A stretch of DNA of 64,000 bases from Neoarius graeffei (lineage: Eukaryota > Chordata > Actinopteri > Siluriformes > Ariidae): positions 18,328,421-18,392,420 of the forward strand of contig NC_083572.1 in the NCBI RefSeq assembly GCF_027579695.1. Reading direction: 5' to 3'. The first letter of the stretch is position 1, and each line of letters begins with the position of its first letter. The position numbers and the translations under genes are program-made. Positions 45,408 through 55,184 of this stretch are shown one piece after another. A model generated the notes under the pieces. That model worked only from the letters and a program-made list of their open reading frames with translations. It made no database searches and was not told the DNA's origin.

Positions 45408-45780
45408 GGCGGCACGGTGGTGTAGTGGTTAGCGCTGTCACCTCACAGCAAGAAAGTCCGGGTTCGAGCCCCGTGGCCGACGAGGGCCTTTCTGTGCGGA
45501 GTTTGCATGTTCTCCCTGTGTCCGCGTGGGTTTCCTCCGGGTGCTCCGGTTTCCCCCACGGTCCAAAGACATGCAGGTTAGGTTAACTGGTGACTCTAAA
45601 CTGACCGTAGGTGTGAATGTGAGTGAGTATGAGTTGTCTGTGTCTATGTGTCAGCCCTGTGATGACCTGGTGACTTGTCCAGGATGTACCCCGCCTTTTG
45701 CCCGTAGTCAGCTGGGATAGGCTCCAGCTTGCCTGTGACCCTGTAGAACAGGATAAAGCGGCTAGAGATGAGATGAGAAG
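45408..45780 (+). mobile_element. SINE upstream of the BED-finger start codon, GAGAT tail
   Basis: Duplication AGGTCAAGATG at 45397-45407 and 45781-45791. The right copy contains the ATG of the hAT-like gene (45789-45791), so the SINE duplicated that start codon. Confidence 0.95.
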
Positions 45781-45954
45781 AGGTCAAGATGTCGGCATCA
45801 CCGAAGAAAAAACTCAAAACATCTAAAACTGGAGGTCGCTTTCTTCCCGAATGGACAGAAACATTCAGTGGAATGATTATTGCTTCCAAGATGGGTGCTG
45901 AGTATGTCAACTGCACAATTTGTTGTAGAGATGTGAAAGTGTTTGCCTCTGGAA

Positions 45955-48900
45955 TTTTTTTTTTTTAGCTTTATTGGGCATGACTTTTCACATCAAATTA
46001 CAAAAATAAATAAACAAAAAAAAATAAGAACTAACAAGAAAGCCACCCAAAGGGGTCGGTACGAACGGGACCCGAAAGTACCCATGCGAGGCACCGCCCA
46101 AATAATTAAAACTATATATAAATGAATAAACACAATTAAGATAAACTAAAAAAGAACAATTAACATGATACTAATATTAAACTCTAACGATGACAAGGGC
46201 ATGATCTCACAAGCGACCAAGTGCACGGCCGGTCGACATCAAAAGTGTTTTCCAGAAGGTGGAACAAGGTTTGCCTGACATAGGTTTGAAAAGAGGTTGG
46301 AGTAGAAAAACAGATTTTAGGGGCATAGTTACAAGTAGAGTTCCACAGTTTGACAATTCTATTAAAATAGGAAGCCTGAAAAGTAGACGTTTTGCAGGGA
46401 GGAGTCTTCAGATTTAGCGAGTTGCTCTGTCTTGTACGGCCGTGTGACACAAATGATACAAAATTATGTACATTTAGATTGGTATGTCCGTACAAACATT
46501 TGTAAAAAAAAAATACAAGGTCTTTCAACTCCCTATCATACACTAATGGTAGAAGATCAAGCTTAAAAAGCCTGTCTTTGTAGGACATCTCACCTACACG
46601 GGATCTTAAAATCCAGCGCATGACCCGCCTTTGCACCCGCTCTATTTTGGCCATCAGATAGAACTGGCTGGGCGACCAAACCTGGGTCCCAAAATTGAGT
46701 TGTGACTTGACGTATCCAAGATAGAGTGTCCTTCTAGCTGACATGTCCGTTAGCAACGGGCAGGTGCGCTTTAGGAGCCCAAGCAGTTTATTCGCTTTTG
46801 CAACGACAGCATGAACGTGGTTTTCCCATGACAGTTTGCAATTAACTATCACACCAAGATCTTTCTCTTCAATAACGCGCTTAAGCGGAGCGTCATTAAG
46901 AGTGTATACGTGGTTGATAGGCTGCTTTTTTCGTGTGATTGTTAGTACCTTGCACTTTAAAGTGTTAAACTGGATATTATTGCGTCTCGACCAATCGTCC
47001 AAGTTAGATAGACTGTCTTGTATGACCGCACAATCTCCAGCAGATTTCACAGCAGCGAAAATTTTTGTGTCATCGGCGTAAAGTGCAGAATGAACTCCGG
47101 CCTTTATTACATCTGGTAAGTCATTAATAAATATCACAAAGAGTAAAGGTCCAAGCAGACTCCCTTGGGGCACCCTGGACGTGACGGGAGCCCATTGTGA
47201 AAAAGCACCCTGAAGTACGACCCGTTGCACTCGGCCTGTTAGGTAGTCCTCCAGCCACGATAAAAGACGACCGGAGACCCCGTACATGCGTAGCTTAGCT
47301 AGAAGGATTTTATGGTTCACGCTATCAAATGCTTTTGCAAAGTCTAGGTAAAGCACATCCGTTTGGATGTTCTTGTCTAAATTCAGTCCGATAGTATGAA
47401 GAACTGAAAGCAGCTGTGTTACACATGATCTGTTTTTCAAAAACCCATGCTGAAGATCTGTTATCAAGCATTTTAAATGGTCATAAAGACGGGTAAACAC
47501 ACAGCGTTCAAGGACTTTACTAACAATTGAAAGCAGCGATACCGGGCGATAATGTTCGGCTGGTTCCTTGGAGTCTTTTTTGTGTATTGGTGCAATGTCA
47601 GCAGATTTCCAATCTCTTGGGAGGCTAGCGCTATTAAGTGATTGATTAAAAATTGCGCATAAACTTGGAGCGATTTGATTACAGCATTCTTTGAGTCGGG
47701 CGGGAATTCCATCTGGTCCGCTAGCTTTAGAGGTGTCAAGGCTATTCAAGTAATCCCGCACTTCATCAACAGACACCTCGACCTCCGAGATTTCTATGTT
47801 GGAAATGCAAATCGAGTCTATATTTACATCGGAGACTAGTCGAAAAACAGAAGAAAAGTACTGATTGAAAAGCTCAGCTTTATCTTCTGGTTTCTCTGCG
47901 GAGTTACCCTCATAGGTGATCACAGATTCCACGCCAATCTTACTTCCCAAGAAGGCCTTATGGTAGCTCCAAAACAGTTTCGGATTATCTTTGAATCCGG
48001 ATTCGATTTTTGCTAAGTACTGTCGGTGTTTCCCACGGATTAGCTGTTTAAGTTGTTGACTGAGCTCACGAAGCTTTTGCTTGCGCTCGGTGGTTTTATT
48101 ATTCCTGTATTTCTTCAGGGAAGCGTACTTTTTCCGGATAAGGCGACGCACCTCGGCATCGATCCACGGCGGAGAGTTCTTATCGCGCACTGTCTTAACT
48201 GGGATGTGCTGTTTGACTGCAGCCAGAAACAAGTCCTTCCAATTTGTCCAGTACTCATTAATGTCGGGTACAGCTGCTGAACTAAAGGGAACTCTTTCCA
48301 GGGAGTCCTTCAGGGCGTTGAAATCCCCGTTCTTGTAGTCGTAAATAAGACGCTTCATCCCCTTAGTACGCTTAAACTTGTGCCGGATCTCAAACTCAAT
48401 TACATAGTGATCGGAGGGAATTTTTCCTTCCCTTGGATGAGAGGTAAACACATTTTCAATTGCCTCAGGACAATTGCAAAGTAGTAAGTCTAGTTTATTT
48501 CCCGCAATGTGAGTAGGGCCATGCACAAACTGATGGAAGAAGTTATCCCCCATAAGATCGCAGAAAATATTGTGATCCTCTCTGGCTCCCTTGTTCACGG
48601 GAGCACAGCAGTCCGACCAGTCTAGTTCGGGAAGATTGAAATCACCGACTACTATGACACAGCTAGACTCGCTTGTTTCTAGAAGTGAAGAATTCATTTC
48701 CACAAGCGGCTCCGATGCTTTGTCAGGGTGGTAGAAGCAGTACAGAAAGACTGTTTTTCCATTGTCCTTGTTGAGCTCCAAAACAATTAGTTCGACTTCG
48801 TCCCTCTCAAGATCAATTCGCCTGGAAGCTTTTATGTCGGGCTTTACAGCTACAAGTACCCCGCCTCCAATGCGATCCTTTCTATCTTTTCGAAAGATTA

Positions 48901-49150
48901 AGTATCCCGGAAGTATCTCGCCATCAAAGACCGTATGATTAAGCCAGGTTTCAGAGATACAGACAATGTCAAAATCTCCGTCATATACAAACTGTTGCAA
49001 TATGGTAATCTTACATATCTTGGTTGAACTTTCTTCTGTCGGGCAAACCATAGCTTTCAGGCTCTGAGCGTTTAGATAAATTGCACGAAAACAATCGCTA
49101 ATGTGATCAAGCCCGGGATTCGGGCAGCCATCTTGAAAAATGGCGGCCAT
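45955..49150 (-). mobile_element. Jockey/CR1-group LINE with intact ORF2 and poly(A) tail
   Basis: Runs on the minus strand from the ATG at 49150 to a 12-nt T-run (45955-45966), which is its poly(A) tail. AATAAA sits three bases before the tail. No ORF1 or 5' UTR is present, so the copy is 5'-truncated close to the ORF2 start. The flanks on both sides are the BED-finger exon. I could not find a target duplication. It is the only copy of its family in the window. Confidence 0.9.
46184..49150 (-). CDS. LINE ORF2 protein: AP endonuclease and reverse transcriptase
   Basis: 988 codons without stop or shift. I use the ATG at 49150 (MAAIFQDGCPNPGLD), because the frame upstream of it lies in foreign, antisense BED-exon sequence. 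Endonuclease, about residues 15-250: YLNAQSL, CISETWL with catalytic E, VVGDFNLPELDW, and SDHYVIEF. A linker with basic residues follows. RT, about 460-760: HYRPVSLLSIVSKVLER, YLDFAKAFDSVNH, RVPQGSLLGPLLFVIFINDL, and the active site LYADDTKIF. The C-terminal part (about 760-988) has the tower-like block RVQRRVMRWI and no gag-knuckle. All catalytic acids are present. Enzyme for target-primed reverse transcription. The clade within the Jockey/CR1/L2 assemblage is unresolved. Confidence 0.93.
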   Translation of the reverse strand: MAAIFQDGCPNPGLDHISDCFRAIYLNAQSLKAMVCPTEESSTKICKITILQQFVYDGDFDIVCISETWLNHTVFDGEILPGYLIFRKDRKDRIGGGVLVAVKPDIKASRRIDLERDEVELIVLELNKDNGKTVFLYCFYHPDKASEPLVEMNSSLLETSESSCVIVVGDFNLPELDWSDCCAPVNKGAREDHNIFCDLMGDNFFHQFVHGPTHIAGNKLDLLLCNCPEAIENVFTSHPREGKIPSDHYVIEFEIRHKFKRTKGMKRLIYDYKNGDFNALKDSLERVPFSSAAVPDINEYWTNWKDLFLAAVKQHIPVKTVRDKNSPPWIDAEVRRLIRKKYASLKKYRNNKTTERKQKLRELSQQLKQLIRGKHRQYLAKIESGFKDNPKLFWSYHKAFLGSKIGVESVITYEGNSAEKPEDKAELFNQYFSSVFRLVSDVNIDSICISNIEISEVEVSVDEVRDYLNSLDTSKASGPDGIPARLKECCNQIAPSLCAIFNQSLNSASLPRDWKSADIAPIHKKDSKEPAEHYRPVSLLSIVSKVLERCVFTRLYDHLKCLITDLQHGFLKNRSCVTQLLSVLHTIGLNLDKNIQTDVLYLDFAKAFDSVNHKILLAKLRMYGVSGRLLSWLEDYLTGRVQRVVLQGAFSQWAPVTSRVPQGSLLGPLLFVIFINDLPDVIKAGVHSALYADDTKIFAAVKSAGDCAVIQDSLSNLDDWSRRNNIQFNTLKCKVLTITRKKQPINHVYTLNDAPLKRVIEEKDLGVIVNCKLSWENHVHAVVAKANKLLGLLKRTCPLLTDMSARRTLYLGYVKSQLNFGTQVWSPSQFYLMAKIERVQRRVMRWILRSRVGEMSYKDRLFKLDLLPLVYDRELKDLVFFFYKCLYGHTNLNVHNFVSFVSHGRTRQSNSLNLKTPPCKTSTFQASYFNRIVKLWNSTCNYAPKICFSTPTSFQTYVRQTLFHLLENTFDVDRPCTWSLVRSCPCHR

Positions 49151-49318
49151 CTTTACGACGTGAGGGAACACATGAAATCTCAAATGCATGTGAAGAATGC
49201 AAACCAGAAAAAGAGACAGCCATCAATTAATTTCTTCACGCAAAAGCAATCAGGAACATTGCTGAACAATGTGCCAAGTGAACCCCAAATTATTGGATTA
49301 TGTGAGAAGAGACACTAA

Positions 49319-49807
49319 ATTTTGTTGAACTGATATAGGGTTAAGAAAACACTGGCTGTTGTTTAATTGAGTGTTAACAGTACATATTGATGTACAGAAA
49401 TAAGCCAGTGCATATATTAGGTAAGATCTGATACATTTTTATTATGCATGAAATATTACTATGGATTTGGTATGGAAATTATGGATTTCTTTACCAGGGA
49501 GTACTGGTGAGAGCCGTGAGGGGTTGACATGTATGGAGAGGTAAGATTAAGGTTGTAGGCTATGTGCTAGTCAGTCATAACTAACCAGCTAAGTTCGTGA
49601 ATCGTGAGAGTTGAGGTGACACGTTTAGCATCAGCATGCATTAAAAGCCCAAATGCCAACAAATTTTGGGGGGACTGGGATGCGTTTTCCGTCTCGTTGA
49701 CCTATTCCTCGCATAACTTCATCCACGAGAGCATGAGAATTATCCACTTTGCATAGGTTGGGGACAGGAACATTAAGGTGCATACGAGAATACGAAAAGT
49801 GGCTGTT
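49319..49807. other. No feature recognised
   Basis: Unassigned. May include the rest of the hAT non-coding sequence. Confidence 0.3.
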
Positions 49808-50948
49808 AGATTTGTCTGTGAAGATTCTCAGTCATCCAGGTTATGGTAAACTGTGGGTGGTAAAAGAGAGCAACTGGACTTGCTTGAAGATTCTTGAAGA
49901 CGTTTCACCTCTCATCCGAAAGGCTTCTTCAGTTCTGTCTGACTGGTAGGGAGTATCAGGTATTTATCCTCTCGTGGATGAAAAGCTCATCTAAGGTGTC
50001 ATTTGCCCCTTTTCCACCAAAGCAGTTCCGGGGCTGGTTCGGGGCCAGTGCTTAGTTTGGAACTGGGTTTTCTGTTTCCACTGACAAAGAACTGGCTCTG
50101 GGGCCAGAAAAACCGGTTCCAGGCTAGCACCAACTCTCTGCTGGGCCAGAGGAAAGAACCGCTTACGTCAGCGGGGGGGCGGAGTTGTTAAGACCGACAA
50201 CAATAAGACCGTGAAAGATCGCCATTTTTAAGCGACGAGAAGCAGCAGCTGTATAAACGCGAAGTCATCCATTATTATTATTATTGTTGTTGTTGCTGCT
50301 GCTTCTTCCATGTTGTTTTTGCTTCGATATTCGCGCCAAGGTTTATGCAAATGTAGCGAAGTAACTGACGTATACAGCGACGTAATGACATATACAGCGA
50401 CGTAACTGATGTATACAGCAACATAACTGACGTGTCTTCTCTTAGCACCGCGAGCGATGGAAAAGCAAGCTGGTTCTCAGCTGGCTCACAAGTTGAACGA
50501 GTTGTGAACCAGCACCAGCACTGGCTCCGAACCAGCCCTGGAACTGATTTGGTGGAAAAGGGGTAATTGAGTCATCCTGTTGGTGTGGGTCAACTGGGGG
50601 CTGGTTGTGAAAGGCCTTGAGAGTCGTTAGAATGATCAATGGATTGCCCGTTAGGGTGATCAATGGAATGCTGACTAGACAGTTTGGTTGTAGTCCGGCA
50701 TGTCCATTGATCACCCTAACGGGCAATCCATTGATCATCCTAACGACTCTCGAGGCCGTTCACAACCAGCCCCCAGTTGACCCACACCAACAGTGACACC
50801 TTAGATGAGCTTTTCATCCATGAGAGGATAAATACCTGATGCTCCCTACCAGTCAGACAGAACTGAAGAAGCCTTTCGGATGAGAGGTGAAACGTCTTCA
50901 AGAATCTTCAAGCAAGTCCAGTTGCTCTCTTTTACCACCCACAGTTGG
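49808..50948. mobile_element. Fold-back element B, long palindrome next to rprm
   Basis: The left arm is 49808-50003 plus 50569-50664. The right arm (50703-50948) is its inverse, for about 250 bp of pairing around a 38-bp loop (50665-50702) containing CTGACTAGACAGTTTGG. The left arm is interrupted by the MITE at 50004-50565. The outer part (CAGTCATCCAGG, GCAACTGGACTTGCTTG, CAGTTCTGTCTGA) is shared with fold-back A at 8.2-9.7 kb, while the inner arms and loop are different. The right end lies about 240 bp before the rprm start codon. Confidence 0.82.
50004..50565. mobile_element. MITE with TIR TGCCCCTTTTCCACCAAA (copy 1)
   Basis: Ends TGCCCCTTTTCCACCAAAGC and the inverse, with long inner inverted repeats (GTTCCGGGGCTGGTTC). 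Flanked by the 3-bp word ATT on both sides (50001-50003 and 50566-50568). The unoccupied right arm of the fold-back confirms that this is an insertion. A (TTA)n(TTG)n(CTG)n tract lies inside. A second copy is at 57699-58218. PIF/Harbinger-like by duplication length, unproven. Confidence 0.85.
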
Positions 50949-51191
50949 CGGTTAGATTATTTCTCGCCTCTAGGGGGAGACATTTACACACGAGCTGAGA
51001 CGCTCTCCACCCGGACCTCTAGAATAACTCGTGCTTGGATTCAGACAAATCACACATGTCCATTTGTTGTCCTCCAGAATGGACACACACTTTGGAGCTG
51101 CCGGTTTCATGCACAAGCTCTCCGAGACTAATCCCGCCAAGCCTTGTTAAGTTTCTAAGAAGTGGATATTTTTGCCCTGCGTGATTTAAGA
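50949..51191 (+). promoter_or_regulatory. Putative promoter and 5' UTR of rprm
   Basis: Only 243 bp of non-repeat DNA lies between the fold-back element and the start codon. It is GC-richer than the flanks at the beginning, with no convincing TATA box. Transcription start cannot be placed from sequence alone. If the true promoter is longer, it must include transposon DNA. Confidence 0.4.
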
Positions 51192-51503
51192 ATGAACTGG
51201 ACGATGTTCAACGACACGAGTGGGGGGTTCCACGCCGGGAGCACGGAGACTTTCTCTGCGTGCTGCACTTGGTCCTCAGGGGCCACAGACCCCGGTGTGG
51301 CGCAGAGCGGTGCGCACGATCGCGACTCCTTCTCCCCGAACGTGGCGCAGGTCACCGTGATGTGCGTGCTCGCGCTCACAGTGCTCTTCGGCATCTTCTT
51401 CTTGGCCTGTAACCTGCTGATCAAATCCGTAGGAATGATCAACTTCCTCGTCACTGACAGAAGATATTCCAAGGACGTCGAGGCGGTTATAATGAACCCG
51501 TAA
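51192..51503 (+). CDS. rprm: Reprimo-family protein (RPRM/RPRML-like)
   Basis: A single-exon gene of 103 codons, close to the family's usual about 109. I choose the ATG at 51192, because an upstream frame extension of ten codons lacks family similarity and the A at -3 gives a good start context. The extracellular N-terminus has two N-glycosylation sequons (NWT at 2-4, NDT at 7-9) and a CC pair at 24-25. One membrane span lies at about residues 54-77 ([20 protein letters not shown]). The C-terminal tail has the family block CNLLIKS, GMINFLV, DRR, SK and VEA, with Y92 where mammals have P (RRYSK for RRPSK). It ends at NP and lacks the last tyrosine of mammalian proteins. Reprimo is a p53-responsive glycoprotein linked to G2 arrest. 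Which paralogue (rprm, rprml or a third) I cannot settle. Intronless structure is normal for the family. Confidence 0.93.
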   Translation: MNWTMFNDTSGGFHAGSTETFSACCTWSSGATDPGVAQSGAHDRDSFSPNVAQVTVMCVLALTVLFGIFFLACNLLIKSVGMINFLVTDRRYSKDVEAVIMNP

Positions 51504-53440
51504 GTGGAAAGACTCTATGAAAGGCTACATGATGATGCTGAGATCTTAAATGGACCCTCATGATGCTTCCCCAAGATGTTATGTTAAGAAGACTGTCTGG
51601 ACTTGCATATTGGTGCACGGATAAGAAAGGACTTTATAACGCCTATATATGACATGATGCATGATGACATTCCCTGGAGTTAACTATTCTGCATTTTGAT
51701 TATTTATTAACAACTGGTAAATAACTTTACTGCAGCCTGGACTGGGGGGAAAAAAGTTCTTCAAATGCATGCAACTGACTATATAGTCAGTATAATAGCT
51801 CGATTGTGGAGTTAGATTTTGAAACATTATGTGCTTCTTAAAACTGTATTACAGTAGTACCTACCTGCATTATTTGTACTGGACCTCATTGTTTGCACTT
51901 TAAACTCAACCAAATGGTCACATTTCACCATTATGGAGCATCTAGAGATGATTCTGTAAAAATCTTGGCTGCTCAAGTTATAAGAAATAACTTATGTGGA
52001 CAAGCTAAGAAAAAAAACCTTTCAGGACTTTAGGGGCTCCATATACCTTCGATAAAGGATTATTATTATTATTATTATTATTGCTGGAATTTTACATCTT
52101 TCTGGCTGGATAGATATTATTTAGACAAATCATTGCTCTATCAAGGCTCCTAAATCAAGAGCATTTCAAAGAAATCTACTTTTTCCAGAGTAGTGTTTTC
52201 TTCACTATTAAACCATCAGGTAGAAGTAATCAGGTTTTACTCAGTAGATTACTACAGCAATGTTTATTGGTTGCTCTCCTGTAATACTTCACTTCTATAA
52301 ACTCCTTTCTCAATCTTTTCATTTGATAAAAGACATAATATGCAATGTGTGTAACCTATTGGATTACCAGACTTATGTAAATACCAAAACCTGCCAATTG
52401 GCTCATATGTAATTTACAACCTGTTAACAGGAGCGCAAACATGAATTCATTTCCGTAATAGGTTACATGATTGTTGTGTTCTCTGCTTGGATTTAAGGTT
52501 GTGATTACAGTGACTCACCATTCATTCACTGCAATTTCTTTGTCATCGTTGCAGTAAACGAGGCCACAGAATGAAGGGAAATTAACTTGGAGTTGAAATA
52601 AGATTAGTGGCCACAGCAACTGGCCAAATATAATTATGTCTGTAATGATCAGAAATGATCACTGTCTCGTAACTGATTATTGCAAATAAAAAAACAAAAA
52701 CTGTTGGATCTGTGCACCTGATAATAAACACTATTAAAGGTAGAGAGCATCCATGGATTTGGTGGTGTGACAATATGAAGGCTATTGGGAACACAAGGAA
52801 AAAGTGTCCAGATTGCAGGTATTTCCAGAACATAGTTTAGTCCAAACATGATGAATAACTCCGACATTACAGATGCAAGTCAAGCTACTCCATAATTCCA
52901 AATATCTGAGTCACTGTATCAGACTTATCAGATAATCTGGTAGCCTAAACACTGCTGAGTGAAGAACGCACAAATGCGTCAATGCATGGGGTCGTCCAGG
53001 GGCAGGATCCGAGTTTGTACAAACGTAAACAGATGGGAAGCATTGAACCAATCAGCCAAGTACTGGGATGTGTATACACGACTGACAATTTTTTTTTTTA
53101 AACTCAAAAAGGCTACAGCTATAGTATTTGAATCTGTATATTATCTTATTTCTTGTCATGTAACACATTTACAAACAACTTACATTTGGGGGAAGAAAAA
53201 AAAGCATCTCGTGCTTATACATAGCTCGGATATAAAAACAACCGATTTGGCTAAAAAGCCATCATTATGGTGCCTTGTGCCAAGTCACAAACATATTAAA
53301 ATGTGGTCTATTAGTATCCATCTGCACCAGCTTGATGGAAAATAGGGTTTGTGTGCGTGTGTGTGTGTGGGCATTCTGGTATGTTCATACTGAGCTGATC
53401 CATTATGCCTAAGTAAATACACAGTAAACTAGAAGGACAC
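51504..53440 (+). other. rprm 3' UTR and downstream unique sequence
   Basis: Repeat-poor stretch. AATAAA occurs at about 52685 and could serve polyadenylation, which would give a 3' UTR near 1.2 kb. No other coding motif seen. Confidence 0.45.
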
Positions 53441-53670
53441 TTGGGAGAGTGCAGATCTCTGCCAAGCCATATATTAGAATATCCAGATGTTTATGATGTT
53501 TACATCCATATGCAGAGTTGCATCAAAATATAAATCAATTGTTCCTTGGCCCATGGTCCACCTTTCCTCCACATTTCATCAAAGTCCGTAAACTACTTTT
53601 TGAGTTACGTTAGGAGCAGGAAAAGGCAAAAACATAACCTCCTCCAACAAAGTTGGCAGAGGTAATTATG
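53441..53670. repeat. Possible old repeat with inverted CTCTGCCAA/TTGGCAGAG ends
   Basis: GATCTCTGCCAAG near 53455 and TTGGCAGAGGTAAT near 53650 form inverted ends of a 200-bp unit. The interior is unremarkable. Weak. Confidence 0.35.
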
Positions 53671-53840
53671 ACTTTGATGCTGTACAGAGATATTAGAAGT
53701 ACCAAGAGTCAGTCATTACAGGAATCTGGTTAGGCAGTTGCTGGAAAAAAAAAAAAAAAAAGGGAAATAATGTCGACATATATTAAGAAAAACTGAGCAG
53801 AATGCATGTATGGATGGATAATTTGAACAAACTACAAGTA

Positions 53841-54911
53841 CAGTGGTGCTTGAAAGTTTGTGAACCCTTTAGAATTTTCTATATTTCTGCATAAATATGA
53901 CCTAAAACATCATCAGATTTTCACACAAGTCCTAAAAGTAGATAAAGAGAACCCAGTTAAACAAATGAGACAAAAATATTATACTTGGTCATTTATTTAT
54001 TGAGGAAAATGATCCAATATTACACATCTGTGAGTGGCAAAAGTATGTGAACCTCTAGGATTAGCAGTTAATTTGAAGGTGAAATTAGAGTCAGGTGTTT
54101 TCAATCAATGGGATGACAATCAGGTGTGAGTGGGCACCCTGTTTTATTTAAAGAACAGGGATCTATCAAAGTCTGATCTTCATAACATGTTTGTGGAAGT
54201 GAAAACACTGCATTCCAGCACAAGAACCTTATCCCATCTGTGATATCATGGTTTGGGCCTGTTTTGCTGCATCTGGGCCAGGATGGCTTGCCATCATTGA
54301 TGGAACAATGAATTATGAATTATACCGGCAAATTCTAAAGGAAAATGTCAGGACATCTGTCCATGAACTGAATCTCAAGAGAAGGTGGGTCATGCAGCAA
54401 GACAACGACCCTAAGCACACAAGTCGTTCTACCAAAGAATGGTTAAAGAAGAATAAAGTTAATGTTTTGGAATGGCCAAGTCAAAGTCCTGACCTTAATC
54501 CAATTGAAATGTTGTGGAAGGACCTGAAGCGAGCAGTTCATGTGAGGAAACCCACCAACATCCCAGAGTTGAAGCTGTTCTGTACGGAGGAACGGGCTGA
54601 AATTCTTCCAAGCCGGTGTGCAGAAATGATCAACAGTTGCCAGAAACGTTTAGTTGCAGTTATTGCTGCACAAGGGGGTCACACCAGATACTGAAAGCAA
54701 AGGTTCACATACTTTTGCCACTCACAGATATGTAAGATTGGATCATTTTCCTCAATAAATAAATGACCAAGTATAATATTTTTGTCTCATTTGTTTAAGT
54801 GGGTTCTTTTCATCTACTTTTCAGACTTGTGTGAAAATCTGATGTTTTAGATCATATTTATGCAGAAATATAGAAAATTCTAAAGGGTTCACAGACTTTC
54901 AAGCACCACTG
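53841..54911 (+). mobile_element. Tc1-like transposon, family C, internally deleted (1071 bp)
   Basis: Same ends as 6151-7761, flanked by TA (53839-53840 and 54912-54913). Compared with that copy, about 540 bp are missing, from just around the start codon to the middle of the gene. It can move only with enzyme from another copy. Confidence 0.95.
54248..54694 (+). pseudogene. Tc1-like transposase, C-terminal half only
   Basis: 148 codons (MVWACFAASGPGWLAIIDGT to the stop), uninterrupted. It retains the second and third DDE acids ([10 protein letters not shown] and NPIEML) but lacks the DNA-binding domains and the first acid through deletion. The ATG used is an internal methionine of the intact family. 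It keeps D at the site where the copy at 6371-7393 has E. Confidence 0.93.
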
Positions 54912-55184
54912 TACCTGCTGACTGAGTGTATGTTGATAGACCAAATACTTGTAGAAGTGCCACTTCAGCCATGTTGATTTGACATCACTTGCTGAACTCA
55001 GAGTAACTTGTTGAGTTGACAAGATCATCCCAAGTTCCTGAGTTGAGGGGAGTTCTTTTTTTCCTGGTCAAAGGTCATGAATGACAAGTTACACCCTCTA
55101 GTTGAAAGGAGCATAATATACACCAATCAGCTATAAAATTAACAAGTGTTGCCAGGCAAAACAAACCTCGCCCGGCAGCACTTA

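Larger units (their letters stand above)
44996..49318 (+). mobile_element. hAT transposon, 5' part, interrupted by a SINE and a LINE
   Basis: The terminus CAGGGGTGTCACTAGG is of hAT type. It is followed by a 24-bp palindrome centred on CACGTG (45022-45045) and then, after the SINE at 45408-45780, a BED-finger coding exon split by a LINE. The opposite terminal repeat was not found, so the right limit given is only the end of the coding piece. Confidence 0.6.
45789..49318 (+). pseudogene. hAT transposase N-terminus (BED finger), split by a LINE
   Basis: The first half, 45789-45953, encodes 55 residues (MSASPKKKLKTSKTGG to VNCTICCRDVKVFASG). The second, 49151-49318, continues in register with LYDVREHMKSQMHVKN and ends at TAA 49316. 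Across the gap the spacing CTIC ... HMKSQMH makes a BED-type zinc finger, the DNA-binding start of hAT transposases and of domesticated ZBED-like proteins. The 3.2 kb between is an antisense LINE. Nothing like a hAT catalytic domain follows in the next 600 bp, so the gene is also cut at its 3' side or the rest is elsewhere. It could be a first exon of a host gene derived from hAT, but the terminus at 44996 favours a transposon. Confidence 0.7.

Noticed and set aside
46184..49150. LINE ORF considered as a host gene because it is long and intact
   Set aside because: Endonuclease and RT motifs, a poly(A) tail and insertion into another exon show a retrotransposon.
51162..51191. Ten-codon N-terminal extension of rprm
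   Set aside because: The extension ([10 protein letters not shown]) has no family similarity. The family starts with MN, as at 51192.
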